A stretch of 64,000 nucleotides of DNA, from positions 3,954,001 to 4,018,000 of the forward strand of contig NC_060238.1 in the NCBI RefSeq assembly GCF_021155775.2. The letters run 5' to 3'. The notes beneath the pieces were generated by a model. That model worked only from the letters and a program-made list of their open reading frames with translations. It had not been told where the DNA came from and did not search any database. Each line of letters starts with the position of its first letter. The stretch's first letter is position 1. The stretch comes from Neodiprion pinetum. Taxonomy: Eukaryota > Arthropoda > Insecta > Hymenoptera > Diprionidae. Shown piece after piece: positions 13,248 through 25,400 of this stretch. Both the position numbers and the translations under genes were made by a program.

Positions 13248-15815
13248 CACAGTAAAGTAGAGCGGAGGAAAAGAAACATCGCAGGAGCAAAATGAGAGAG
13301 TGAAGTGAGTAGAATTCTAAAGAAAGAATCGCTTGTAAGGGAGTAAAAATTTGACGGGTATTATGACCCGTTTGAAGTTACACGCCACTTGCGCCAAGCG
13401 GGCGTTGCACACGTGGTTTTTGGCGTAGGCATGTTATATACAGTATACACAAAACTGCAAGCTCCCATTTCACATCCGTTGCTGAATTCCGATTATATTT
13501 TTACTCGACTTTCAGCTCCTGATACATACGCATGCCTGTATAAATACCGTATAAATCCGTAATGATTCGAATTGGTCACGCGTAGCGACGAAACCGGATG
13601 CTTCGATTTCTAAAGACGTAAAATTGAACTAAGAAACGAAGGAATGAACAAATGAACTAACGAATGAATTAATAAATTAATCAATGGATTAAAGGACGAA
13701 CGAATGAATAAACAAACATCATAATAAAAGTCACTGGTAATGAAAAAGGAAGAATAAAGAGAAAATTGTACATTCGAGTGTTGTCGACACTTTTCATGCA
13801 TCACCGCTGATTCAGCGATCACTTCAAACTGTACGCACTTAATTCGATTGCTTCATCGTCAGGTCTCGATATTACTGATTACTTTTTTCTGTTTTTCTTT
13901 TTTGTGAGAGAGAAAAATTAATGGGCATCATTTCTCCATCTTTTCAATTCCTTTCAGCGCAACGGCTTTGATAAGTGATTAAATAAATATAACCCGCAGG
14001 AAGGCGAAATTCACGTACCTACCGCTCAATTCTTCGCGATATTTTCCAGCTTCCTGATTCTCGGGGAAATTTTTCTCTCCTAATTCCCCGGAATTGTTAT
14101 ACCGCTGAATATGTACATTCGAAGGAGTGTAGGTGAGTCGACGTGAGTTGAGTCGACTTATTATCCCACCGAGAACAACAGCGGAGATTGAAATTATTCC
14201 GAGTTTTCCTGACAGATCTCGTCTACCGCGTTCAAGAAAGAAGAACAAAATACAAGTTTGCAATTTTTCACTCGGCGTTTCTCATTCCAACGTTCAAAAC
14301 TTGATCCAGTTTGTCTAGTTTAGCTAGAAGCGATTCAGGGTCATGTTTAAACTAGCAAAAGTACATCGGGAAGAAGATTGCATTACTTACTGCGAAGATG
14401 TTGCGAATGTTTTATAATTTTGTTGCATTGAAATTGAAAATTGAATAGTTATGAAACAAAACGTCAATATTATGTTGACCCCTGTTTTTTATTAAATCTT
14501 CTTCAATACAAAAATCATTTGTCAAAAGGTGTGTAACGTTAAAATTGTAAATGTAAATTGTCTTTCTATCGTTAAAACTGTTTATCCGATCTCTCTTTGT
14601 TTATTTTTTTAATAGTTTTCCGTCGATTTTTGCATGGTTCGTTAAAGTTTTGACTTTTTAGTGTTTTAAATTGTTTTCCTGACAATAATTTAACTTTTGG
14701 GGACAATAAGTGAAGATCTAAGATCCCGTCGACTATATTCGCAACGTTCGTTGAAAGCTTAGATCCAGGGTGTTTAATTTTCGTAAATAATTCAAAATAA
14801 TTTCATGACTTACTTCGCACTAATTTGCCCATTGTGCAAAAAAATCTTCGTCAAAATGTTTTATAAGTAAAAATTGTTATAATTACAGTCAAAATTTAAT
14901 TTAACAAAAAAAAAAAGAAGAGACTTATTAGAAACGAATCGCATATATTTGAATCGTTACCATATTTTAATTCATAGATAATAATCCTGGAACTTATTTT
15001 CAATCACATCGTAATTTCGAACATTGGTCGATGTTTGTGATTATCTTGTATATTGGAAAATAGATGAATTAAATTAGTCCAACGAAAAAGAGACCGTGAA
15101 TTATTCAGCACGTGAAAATTCGTGACTGAAAAATTGAGACTCGTAATTGGCAAGACAGTCTGGTTTATTTTTCAAGAAAAAAACATTTCCCCCTTAGGTA
15201 TAAAGGTAATTCCGCGAGTTCGAATCCAGGGTTGGAAACGCCCTGCGACAGTGGCTGTAGAGGAGGGCGTTCGCGATACCTCGAGGAATAAATTATACAA
15301 TTTGAATCTTAGCGGTGAGAAGAAACAGAAGAATTCCGTTCGTCTCGACTTACTCGAGGCTATGACGTACATAACAGCGCAGGCGTTTCAAATTTGAATT
15401 TATCGCTTTAAACCTGAGCTCCTTATATATATACATATATATTCGAGAGGAAGGTGGGACGAGAATTAAGGAACACGTAAAGCGTCCTCGGACAAAGATG
15501 GAAGAAGGAAGAAGAGACACCGACTTTTAACGCTCTCTATGGCAGGCGCGTCTATTTCTAATGCAGGGATAATTCACAAGGAGTCTTTGTTTGACAAGCT
15601 AATCCCCGAGGGCGTTCCGTGACACGTGAAGGAATTCTGGAACGCCTGAAAACGAAACGACCAAGACGACGACCCTTCGCTTATCCCATGGGACGATCGC
15701 TCGGTTTCCAACAGATACAAACTAGAAAGAACTTGAAGAGATTCTGAAAGCCGTAAGTATTCAGTCACAACATTGCCACGTGTGCGCAACCAGATCCTGA
15801 AGAAGATAGGAAACG
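12351..15815. other. AT-rich non-coding stretch, no gene seen
   Basis: Nothing coding was recognised. A degenerate tetranucleotide tract lies at 13634-13720. A GC-richer block at 15150-15650 has short frames on both strands, one (15122-15397) containing GAGTTCGAATCC, which resembles a tRNA B box but has no tRNA fold. Confidence 0.5.
13634..13720. repeat. degenerate GAAT/GAAC tetranucleotide tract
   Basis: Repeated GAATGAAC, GAATTAAT and GAACGAAT words in an old, mutated microsatellite. Confidence 0.7.
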
Positions 15816-16213
15816 CACCGAAAAAAAAATTCATTTGTTACAGTAACTAGAAAAATTGAGTAAAAGTTGGAATTAGAAAAAACGAGGTACGCGTAAACAC
15901 TTTGCGCTATCGTCGATCCTTTTTTGGTTATTGCAACGCAAAATCAGTTTCTGAGGTTGACTCCACTTTTTTAGTTAAACGAGGCTTTAACGTCAATTTA
16001 TTATTGCGCGAGCGTTAAATTTTCGCAACAGTTGCAAGAAAATATAGCAACAGTGATCGTAATGAGAAAGAATAATAACGGATACTTGGACTTTCCGGTA
16101 AAAGCTGGAAAACTAATTTTCATTTTCTACCTAGAACTGTTTTTTTCGATCATGTTAAAAAATGAAAATTGTTAAGGACTGAGCGTTAACCGGAACTAAA
16201 AATTTCTCTCAGT
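15816..16213 (+). mobile_element. CACTGAGA MITE, near full-length copy A
   Basis: The copy begins with a decayed end (CACCGAAAAA) and a TTTGTTACAGTAACTAG segment. It continues through family landmarks ACGAGGTACGCGTAA, GCGCTATCGTCGATCC, AACGCAAAATCAGTTTCTGA and GAGCGTTAAATTTTCGCAAC, and ends with GGAACTAAAAATTTCTCTCAG. It lacks the poly-T/TATCGTTGAAAAAAC segment present near the left end of copies B and D. It has no protein-coding frame. A subterminal hairpin (ATTTTCATTTTCTACC against a TAAAAAATGAAAAT segment) is present. Confidence 0.9.
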
Positions 16214-17686
16214 CCACCGTCGTGGGGACATCCTTCGGCAATAATTCTTGGCACAGATCACTTTCGTGGAGGAAAAGCTTTTGCCTGATGCGTTTCAATG
16301 ATCGGAATTAGTCGATCTCGAAATCCGAGATAATCATGGTTTCATGGCAAAGTCAATTAGACACGGGATCAGGATGTCGATATTCTTGCTGAAAGCCTTA
16401 CTCTCTAATCAGCTATGATATCTGTCTCTGGAAAAATTTATTTTTCATCAACTTAACAACAAAGGTAATCATTCCTCTATCGGGGTTATGTTCTCACTGC
16501 ACGTGTGACTAATTAGCCTGAGACAATTTACTCGGTACTTTACGATTAATTATTCTGTCTGAATACTGTATTCTCAATTATTCTTATGTAAGACGTAAAA
16601 AAATGTCAATATCATTATTATGGATCACTGTGGAAAACAAAATCAAAATATGGTTCTTTATCTCATTCTTCTTTTCTTTTTTCTTGGCAGTGTAAATATA
16701 TATATATCTTTCCGATGAGGTCCCTAACTCGGGTCAGAACGTTAACGAAAAAAATTATATGACGTATTTCATTGTCGTACAATTCCAATATTCGTTACTC
16801 TACTTTCTTCAACTATTTCCGAATTACTGACGATGGGATTTCAAAATTTTGGAACGTCAGTAACCACAAAAATCTGAACATAGCATGGTTCCCCAGTGTC
16901 CTCAAAATTCAAATCAAATTCTTGTATCGCAGTATGATGAAAAAATTAGATGCAAGATTAAACCGTCAAATAAATTTTCACATTCATAATAATTTACGTA
17001 CGATTCGAGCTTGAATCAATTTAAATTTGGACAATTTTCGTTTCTCAATATAAACAAGACATTCCGAGTATTTCGCATAATTGATTCCACGTAAAATTAA
17101 ACCGTCACATTCTATACCGTAGAATTAACTTCTCGGTAAATTTCGCTGTTCAGAATAAGAAAATACACGTTCAAGTTGGTATAAGGTGTATAATATTAAG
17201 GCACCGTAACCATTAAGACCATGTAATTTATGAAAGGGTATAAAAACGGACTATGCTGTGTGTGAAGGAGAGAGAAAGAGAGAAAGCGAGATATGTATGA
17301 GTATAACATACGCATATATAATAAGTAAGTATAATTTGTGACCCAGTGCAAAAGCACTCGTCGAGTTTTGAGCCGATAAAGATGACTAGCAGGAGCACCT
17401 GTTGGAAGAACTCATTCCAGATGGTGGGAATAATAATTAGTAGGTTATATCAGCACGCTGATGAATATTTCAAAACCTAATTCAAAAGGCATATATACAA
17501 GGTGTGTACCTAGATATATATACATATATATATATATATATAGATCGCACCCCGCAAACCCATTGAATTAATTACCCCGTTCGCAATGTCCCGAGTGGTT
17601 TGCGAACCAATTATAGTCCAGCAACGCTTGTCTGTTCGTATATACGTAGAGCCCTCGACTATAGTCGCATAGATTCGCATAGTCTT
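16214..17686. other. AT-rich non-coding stretch, no gene seen
   Basis: No coding signal was recognised. The frame at 16772-17014 is AT-rich with no motif. A TA-rich microsatellite lies at 17513-17542. Confidence 0.5.
17513..17542. repeat. (TA)n microsatellite
   Basis: An almost pure TA run with two interruptions. Confidence 0.9.
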
Positions 17687-18210
17687 GTTTTGAAAAATTT
17701 TCTCAAATGTATCGAAAACTAAGGATTATATTGAGATGTATTAATATTTATTTTATGAAGGAGGATATTGGATGAGCATCTTAGTTTTTGGGTCCGGAGC
17801 ATCTACTGTGCCCAATGAAACCCATCTTTTGTTTTTCAAATTGAACCGCCTATTTTTGATTGGATTTCCTTATATTCGCGAAAAGAGTGGCGGTCCGTCA
17901 TTCCTTGCGAAGAATTTAAAAATGAGAACGAGTTCTACGATGAACAGAATTGTTCAACATTGAAAAGCATTTAGGCGCTTGTTTGCATTGTTATTTGAAT
18001 AAAAAAAAAACGCAATAATAAATAGAAGATTCTCTTTGAAAAATAAAAGTTGGGCCTCATTGGATCCAGCAGAGGCCCCGGATTCAAGAACTGGGATATT
18101 TATCTCATGTCCTTTTTCATGTACAACAATTTTAGTTGAAAACATTTTTCATCTGAACGCTTAGTTTTCGATATATTTGTAAAAAATTTGTTTCAAATGG
18201 GACACCCCGT
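17687..18210. mobile_element. palindromic foldback element with GGGGTGTCCC end
   Basis: The left arm (17687-17880) and right arm (about 18010-18210) are imperfect reverse complements. Near the outside, ATCGAAAACTAAG on the left matches the reverse complement of CTTAGTTTTCGAT on the right. Further in, a plus-strand frame containing SGASTVPNETHLLFFK mirrors a minus-strand frame containing SGASAGSNEAQLLFFK. These mirrored frames come from the inverted arms and are not two genes. The right end finishes in GGGACACCCCGTAT; the equivalent left tip is missing or mutated. There is no transposase. Confidence 0.7.
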
Positions 18211-19072
18211 ATGTGTTCCATATTCGCGTTTTCATTAAAACTGATTTCAACATTACATACAATTATAATGCTGATTCAACACCCTTGAAAAAGTGTCCAT
18301 TCGTTATTACGGTGAAAGTCTAAACACTTTGATCGCGAAAGGAAGAATCAGATTGAAGTTCTGGAATTGTTAATGGGCAACGAACCATTGACCATCAGTT
18401 TTCTGCTTTTGTAAAACGGGGATGTAAAGGAGGAATTTATGAGTTTGGTGACATACCCTACACATAAATACACATATATATACATAAATAAGTGTATATC
18501 AGAATCGTTTCTTTTACTTTGTTCTGAACTATTGCCCATGGAAATCACAAGGCATTCACAGCATCGCTGCGGCAGTTATGGGGGCCCATGACAATAGCCA
18601 TTGACACTTGTCACAACATTTCTATACCTAACATCGACCAGCAGTTACGTCTAGTGAACCGTATGGTCAAAGTTTCAAAATTTTCTCCACTCACCGCGGT
18701 CTTTATTTGACTGAATATTTTTTGACGTATCTACGGTAGTTTGAGTAGTGACATTTTTTTTACACCAACATTCAAAAATCCATTATAACTTCAGGAGTGA
18801 TACCGAATAATTTCATCTTTCGCATCAATTTTAATCAATGAAATCCTCTTCGTCACGTTTATACTAAAATGTATAAATAAATCGAGTCTGAATGTCGGTC
18901 CGGTGTTGCAAATGAATTGCGATCAATCCGGCGCCGATAAAAAGTTGATTCAACGGCTCGTTTGGGGGTTGAAACAAATTGCAGAGGTGCTCAAGACGAG
19001 GACGATGATCGACCGCGTAAAGCGAAGAAGCCATTCGGTCATGAACTATAAATATTTCTAACTTTTTTTTGT
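18211..19072. other. non-coding stretch, no gene seen
   Basis: Nothing beyond short chance frames and a TA/CA-rich patch near 18460-18500. Confidence 0.5.
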
Positions 19073-19093
19073 CCCCCCCCCCCCCCCCCCCCC
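19073..19093. repeat. poly-C tract of 21
   Basis: Twenty-one consecutive C, followed by GCGCG. The G-rich complement could form a quadruplex, and the tract could pair with the poly-G run at 19250-19264. Confidence 0.95.
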
Positions 19094-19249
19094 GCGCGTT
19101 ATCATCATGGAGGTCGAATAAATTGGAATAAAATTCTCGTTTGTAGTAAAATTTATTGCTTTAATGACGGTTCGATCACCAACTGTATGGGGCTTTACTC
19201 TGTCTGGTTATAGGGTTATACGTAAATAGCAAGGTATAATAGAGGGAGT

Positions 19250-19264
19250 GGGGGGGGGGGGGGG
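19250..19264. repeat. poly-G tract of 15
   Basis: Fifteen consecutive G, 156 bp after the poly-C run and able to pair with it on one strand. Confidence 0.95.
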
Positions 19265-20096
19265 AGATAGAGGTTTAGAATTGTCGCACTAGTTATTCAA
19301 TTATGTAAATGTCCACGAATTCGGATATTATACTGGGAGGTTCTAATTAGTGATTCATTGCTACTGGAATTAAGCAAATTGATTCTGTAACGAGAAGCGG
19401 AGTGTCACCAGTTCCATTATGCCGTGACGCGTCGTCGAGTTCTGTACAGTCAGAGGTAGTAAGAAAAACGACAAAGGGAATTGAGACGAGAGGGAATTGA
19501 AGAAAAGCAAACGAGAGCGAAAATACCTTTGTCAAATTTTCACCGATGAATAATTTATGGGTGAAAAAAATTATTCGAAATCTGTTTTCATCGGGCATTT
19601 TCCACAGTGATAAATAGTCCGGTAAAAATTGATGCGAAGTGAACATTTTTTGAACATTGTTATATTTTTGTGTCTCGGGATTTTCGTTCCTCGTTCAATA
19701 AACGAATTGAGTAAAAAGAAATTATTTTACCAAAATTCCCCTGATGCCGTCGTTAAGTAGAATTTCTTTTTTAATAACTTGTTAATTTGACTCCGTTTTC
19801 GACATACACGAACATACTTCGATGCAAAATTTTCCGGTCTACACGATGGTCAAGTCATTTTTCATCTATCGATAGCGGTTTTTGAGGAAAACGCAAAAAA
19901 CCTAAAATTTTTCTGTTTTCTCAAAACGCCGGATATGCAGCTCAAAATTGACTTCAGATTTGAGTTCCTGAGGGTCGGAAAACCGCTCTACACAAAAATG
20001 CAGCCATCACTCGAATATTTTCAATCCAGACCAATTTTGATTGGACTATAAATCGAATGAAAAAATAATCACAGGGACCTGGAAATTATCAACCTG
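19265..20096. other. non-coding stretch, no gene seen
   Basis: A short minus-strand frame (19347-19646) lacks recognisable motifs. The text at 19790-20060 has the look of an old dispersed repeat, but no second copy was found in the window. Confidence 0.4.
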
Positions 20097-20510
20097 CACT
20101 GAGAAAAATGTAATTTGTTACAGTAGCTAGAAAAATTCAGTAAAACATGTATCGTTGAAAAAACTGTTTGATTATTGTTGGAATTACGAAAAACGAGGTA
20201 CGCCTAACCATTTTGCGCTATCGTCGATCCTTTTTTGGTTATTGCAACGCAAAATCAGTTTCTGAGGTTTACTCTACTTTTTTAGTCAAACAAGGCTTTA
20301 ACTTCAATTTATTCTTGCACGAGCGTTAAATTTTCGCAACGGTTGCAAGAAAATATAGCAACAGCGATCGTAATGGGAAAGAATATTAACGGATACTAGA
20401 CTTTCCGGTTACAGCTAGAAAACTAATTTTCATTTTCTACCGAGAACTATATTTTGTCGATCGTGGTAAAAAATGAAAATAGTCAAGGACCGAGCGTTAA
20501 TCGAAACTAA
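20097..20510 (+). mobile_element. CACTGAGA MITE, near full-length copy B
   Basis: It starts CACTGAGAAAAATGTAATTTG and contains all internal landmarks of the family in the same order as copies A and D, including GCGCTATCGTCGATCC and GAGCGTTAAATTTTCGCAAC. The right terminus is lost: after GAGCGTTAATCGAAACTAA the match stops before the AAATTTCTCTCAGTG end. Confidence 0.92.
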
Positions 20511-21939
20511 CACCAGCATTTCGAGAATTTCATGTGATTCATTTCACGTACCTAAGACTCGATTTCTATTCTCTTACACGAATATCAGACGACTAATTCA
20601 ATCGTTGCTATCGGTGTGCAATCTTCGGAAGTGGAAAAAGACCCCCCTAAATCAATGAGTCAGACGATTCGCTTCGCCGTAGCGACTCGAGTCGGTGACG
20701 CGGTATTATTTTTATGGGGTATTCGCGTGGGCCCATGATTCACAACGTATTTCACCGTATATACATACATACATATGTGTATGTATACAGTCACACCCGC
20801 AGACGGAGAAACGTAGCCTCACCCTGTGTTCCGTCGCGTCGGAACAAACGAATTACCTCGCTACACATCCCATGTCAAAACCCATACGGAGAATTATACA
20901 TAGACACACTCATCCATGCTCCCCCACGTTCCATGTCCGTCTTCCTTTTCCCCTTCGTTATAATATACCTACATGGGCTCTTTTTTGTTCGACGACGACG
21001 ACGTGGGATATTCATTGCCGCAAGAAACTGGAAAGAAATATTTGAGAAACCGCAGCTGAACGAACTTTGGGGAAGAAAAATTATTTACAATTTTCAAGAT
21101 ATGATATGGAAAAAACTTCTCGAACGAATTATTCTTTTCGAGAAATAGACGGGATGTTTGGCAAGGGGTTAGACACTCGGAATAAAGTAACGCGGTGAGT
21201 CCAGACTACGGATACTACGTGCAAATTTTTTGTGATTGCAAAATATTTCCTCTTTCAACCCTAGTCCCTGATACTGGGTCCAGTTGACCCCGGAACCAAC
21301 CTTAACGTATAATTTCAAAATCAGCATGCTTCAACCTGGGTTGCTTGTGCAAATAAAATGAAGAACGATTGAAAAAAACTTCGGGTTCTCAGAAGTCGAG
21401 AAAAGTTCAAATCCGGTCAAAAACTGTGTACAGGGGTTTTATGTGAAAAGTAAAAATAACAGCTAAAGCCACTCCTGATTTTCCTATTCAATTCCAATCA
21501 CGCTCTCGGCCATAATTTTCGTACAATAGCGAAAGCAGTTTACAGGTTTACCAAAGTAAATCCCAAAGCTCATTGTCAGTTTTTGAATCGGATGTATTCA
21601 AACTTCCCCGAGTTTGGCGAGGGCGAATGTCGGGGCGATAAATCCGGAGGCCAGGTGATCTGTTTCAGGTAGAAATACATAGCTGGTAGCATCGAACACG
21701 TGATGCATCCATCCTGGGCAGACGGGCAATCGTCCATCGTACGAATAGCGGCTCCATCGGCTGCCCGTCAGGGCGTAAATGCAGCTGCAGCAGGGGTTGC
21801 TGGATGTGCATGGTGTTGGGGAGGGTGGGAGGGTGCGGCATTAATTTGGTCTCGGACGTGTCAGTTTTGATTGCAAATAGCGACAAGATATCCGAATTCA
21901 CGATGAGTTGCGGAATTCTCGACGGGGCCGGGCTCGAGT
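20511..21939. other. non-coding stretch with a GC-richer block
   Basis: Overlapping plus-strand frames at 20695-21148 have no domain and show codon use no different from neighbouring chance frames. A small palindrome, CATACATATGTGTATG, lies at about 20765-20781. Another GC-richer block at 21600-21850 is open on the minus strand but unrecognised. Confidence 0.4.
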
Positions 21940-22505
21940 TCCGAATTTCAAAAGTTCCGAAAGCGCCCGATTCCGAATTATTCGGTGGAGAAACTTGAAG
22001 TGCAGAAATCAAATCTTGGAGAAACAACAAAGTTTCCAATGGTCGGAAACCCGACGGCTGAAAAATTCCCAAATTCAACTTGCGTAGAGCAATGTTACAA
22101 TGAGAGAAATTTTTAGTTCCGGTTACCGCTCGGTCGACATAATAAAGTTTCGATGGCATAAAATTCCGAAAGTTAAAATATATTCCTGCGACGTAGTTTA
22201 CTCAACGGGTGGGTGAAAAAAATCAGAAAAACCAGGATTCCGAACGCAAAAATATTGAAAATCCGATACAAAAAAAGATCAAGGTGGTGAAATTTCGCCA
22301 AGCCAGAAATGCACAAAACTGAAAATCTTCGAAAATTCGGAATTTCGATGTTACAGATTTTCAAATTTTCTTATTTTCGCACTCTCGTAACTTTGACTCG
22401 TCGAGTTTCGGACCATTCGAAACTTTGATGTTTCGTCACTTCAAGTTTCGCCACTAAACGAATGGGAATTAGACGCTTTCGGGAGTTTTCAAAATTGAAA
22501 TATCA
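21940..22505. mobile_element. foldback element family 1, copy 1
   Basis: The left arm (about 21940-22055, with TTCCGAAAGCGCCCGATTCC and GGTCGGAAACCCGACGG) is the imperfect reverse complement of the right arm (about 22380-22505, with GAGTTTCGGACCATTCGAAA and GACGCTTTCGGGAG). Both arms match the copy at 54210-54590. The middle differs from that copy and includes a piece of a different family (CACTGAGA MITE end at 22097-22136). The mirrored arms create the apparent minus-strand ORF at 21665-22159. Confidence 0.75.
22097..22136 (-). mobile_element. CACTGAGA MITE terminus fragment
   Basis: About 36 bp, beginning TGAGAGAAATTTTTAGTTCC and ending in CCGCTCGGTCG, match the outer end of the full copies exactly or almost so. 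The first four bases of the terminus are missing. It sits in the centre of the foldback element at 21940-22505. Confidence 0.8.
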
Positions 22506-24989
22506 ACCCCGCCTCTCTCCGACGTGGGTAAATAATCGAACGGATATTCCATCTGTCAGGAAAATACAACCAGATCGATGTCTCTCCTTTCATACACGCG
22601 ACGCCATTCCCGTGCTGACATAAATAACAGAATTATGAGATATGTAATTGATACGAATTGGGGTAAGGGAATTTATGGCGGCCTTAGGGAGCTCTTCATA
22701 TTTCTTAGTTTATCGTTAAATATTGCCCGCCATGCGGGCTCTTCTCACAATCGGAATAATTTCACCCTTACACGAGAAGACGAGGGATTACATCGAGGGA
22801 ATATCACGTTTCTTCACAGAATCGCGCGAACTTTTCGAAATGAAAATTATGCAGGTATTCGAGTGAGTGGCGATTTTAGAAGTCAAATCTTGATGAAGTT
22901 TGGATCAAAATAATTGCTTTTATGACGTTTTTTTTCACGGTAACTGAATGAGAATATATTAAAACCACTTTTTCAATGTGTCTCTTCCTCAAATACGTTA
23001 TTAAAATAAAATCAAAATTTTTACAGTGTATTTGATCACACGTATATATGTATACGATATCAAAGAATAAGATTTGAATCGCTATTTTACTCATTATTAT
23101 TATCATGATAATACGATCGTTAATTAAATTGGCACCGAGATTGGATTGGAAGAGTTAATATTTCTTCTAGGATTACAATTTCATATTGATCGATGTAATA
23201 TCCTTCATAAACTTGGTTCAATTTTTTGTTCGAGTGTCTTAACCCGTGTCAGCGAAAACTTCAAGTTAATTAATATTCCATTTGGAAAGCTCCGGGTTTA
23301 ATCAACTCTGAAACTCGGGTTAATCTGAATTGATGATTTTGCAAAATTCTCATTAGGAAAGCGAATCAATAATCGGTCCAAATCCAAGTGGCGCAGGTTT
23401 CTTTGTTACCCAGATTCGCTTTTATCCGATATCCGGTAACGAAGATCGATTTGTAAAAGCTTTTACAAATAGAGCTTTCTTGAATGTAAAACTAGATTCG
23501 GAAGGTTCGTATTCTCCAGAATTATGCTTTCAACTTTCATTCTTGTGCCAATTTTTTTTTTTTTTTTTTTGTTTTTCTATCCGCAAATTTCTCTGTTTCA
23601 CAAATCTCAATATGTTTTCTTACCAGTCCTTTGGAAATATTTGATTTATTTATAAGAAGTTTCAACACCCGTTTTGACTCGCAAGCTTTTTTATTTTATT
23701 TGCTTTTATATCAAGTTGCTCAATTTCCGGTAGAAGAAACAGTAAATCGCGTATTCACTGGGAAAATATGATCAAATTTCATCAACACGTGTCCAGAAGC
23801 CTGACAACGGATCAGCATGCCAAAATTCCGCAAGAATCTCAAGACTTCGGTCGGCTATTCTCGAATCGGGAGTCGTAGGAGTATTTCGATTATAGTGGCA
23901 TAAAAAACTTTTACCAGATCAGCTGATCTATAAATCAGACTGTAGGCCGGAATACCGCAAGTGATTTCACGAGAAATTTTTATCACGAAACCGGAAGCAG
24001 ATACATCGGCAATAAAAACTTTATTGAAAAACATCAAGAGTCATTACTTTTTTAATTAAATAAAAGGGTGAAAATTTTTATTCATGCTATTTCGTCGTTG
24101 ATTAAATAATACAAATGCTTTAGAAGGCTTATGAGCTTTTCACTTTAAATTCGATCAAATAAGTGAGTGGGAAATTTTTGAAATATAGAATCATTTTATA
24201 CCTGACTTTACAAAATTTACCAACTTTACAAAAATTGTGTAGAAACATAGAGAAAACTTTGAAAAAATGCAACTCTGGTATAATTTTACTGAAAACATAT
24301 ATTTTATCAGTTCATATTCGAGACGCGATTTCATATAAATTTGTCTAATCAGACAGAAAAATTTCTTCCCGAGGATAAATAATCGCAAACAAAATTTTTG
24401 TTTCCGCGATGAAGTAAAACTGGGCGAAAATGGTTTGGCAATTGATTTTTCGCGCGACTGGATGCAGCCGTGGTAATTCTAGTATTATTGAACCATCGTG
24501 AAAGTTTGGATGACGGTGATTCCGCAGTGCAAACACACAGAGAGAGACGCGGAGGTCTGCACGATATTCGCAACCCGTTTGACTGCAACGCGTCGAACCC
24601 GAGAGAGAATTCTGATGCTGCATCATGCATTTATTTGGTATACTGAGAAACGCGGGCGCGAAATTCACCGAGACGCGAGGTGCGGAAGGAGAACTGTTCT
24701 CCTGTATCGTTATAAGGCGAGTTATACCTACCTTCCACACACAGCTTGGCTCTGGAAATAGCTGCAGTCCAAGACCGGCAACCGTGTGAGTATTAAACAC
24801 GAATTCACCGTCTCTATAACTCGGTTCCCTCGAGCAGTTGGCAGATTACTGAAAAACACCGTGCCAAGTCGGCAATTACACCCGAACACGCGTGAAAATC
24901 AAGAATAATCGCACCTCTCCGTAGATACAATATCGCATGCATTCACAATCAATTTCATGTTACTTCGTACGACTGTTAAAATATGGAAA
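22506..24989. other. non-coding stretch, no gene seen
   Basis: A poly-T tract lies at 23552-23570. A GC-richer block at 24450-24800 has long open frames on both strands at once (24345-24800 minus, 24498-24761 plus). Neither contains a recognised domain, and a GTGAGT donor-like site at 24784 is isolated. Confidence 0.45.
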
Positions 24990-25400
24990 AATCTCATTTG
25001 ATGATAATTTTTTCGATTTTACATCCACCGTACTGCATCCGCCATCTTGGATTCAGAAATTATCAATTTCTGACATTAGATTCGTGATTAGCGACTCCAA
25101 AAACCCCACGGGTAATAAGTTTCGGCCAGAATCATCGAACTTTGATAGTTTTTTCGATTTTAGACTCACCACGTTGGATCCGCGATCTTGGATTTAGAAA
25201 TTATCAAATACTGACTTCAGATTCGTGATCGGAAACCCCAAAAATTCCCGAATAAAGAGTTTCGGCCAGATTAATCGAATTTTGATGGTTTTTACAATTT
25301 TACATCCGCCATATTGGATACACCATATTGGATTTTAATAAATTTTGAGTAAAAACCTCTGAATAAAAAAATTTAGGCCAAAATATTAAACTGAAAAATG
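24990..25400 (+). repeat. tandem repeat, about 140-bp unit, nearly three copies
   Basis: The phrase TTTTCGATTTTA or its variant occurs at 25010, 25151 and 25290, giving spacings of 141 and 139 bp. Each unit then carries a version of CCGCCATCTTGGAT, followed in the first two by TAGAAATTATCAA or a near match and a closing TTTCGGCCAGA. The third unit is more diverged and has an extra CCATATTGGAT. Confidence 0.9.

Noticed and set aside
15205..15240. GAGTTCGAATCC resembling a tRNA B box
   Set aside because: No A box at a suitable distance and no acceptor, anticodon or T stem could be paired.
21665..22159. 164-codon minus-strand frame
   Set aside because: Its first half is a reading of the foldback arm repeated at 54210, and no domain is present in the second half.
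24345..24800. 151-codon minus-strand frame
   Set aside because: The plus strand is open over much of the same block, stop codons are rare there from base composition, and no domain or splice pair fits.
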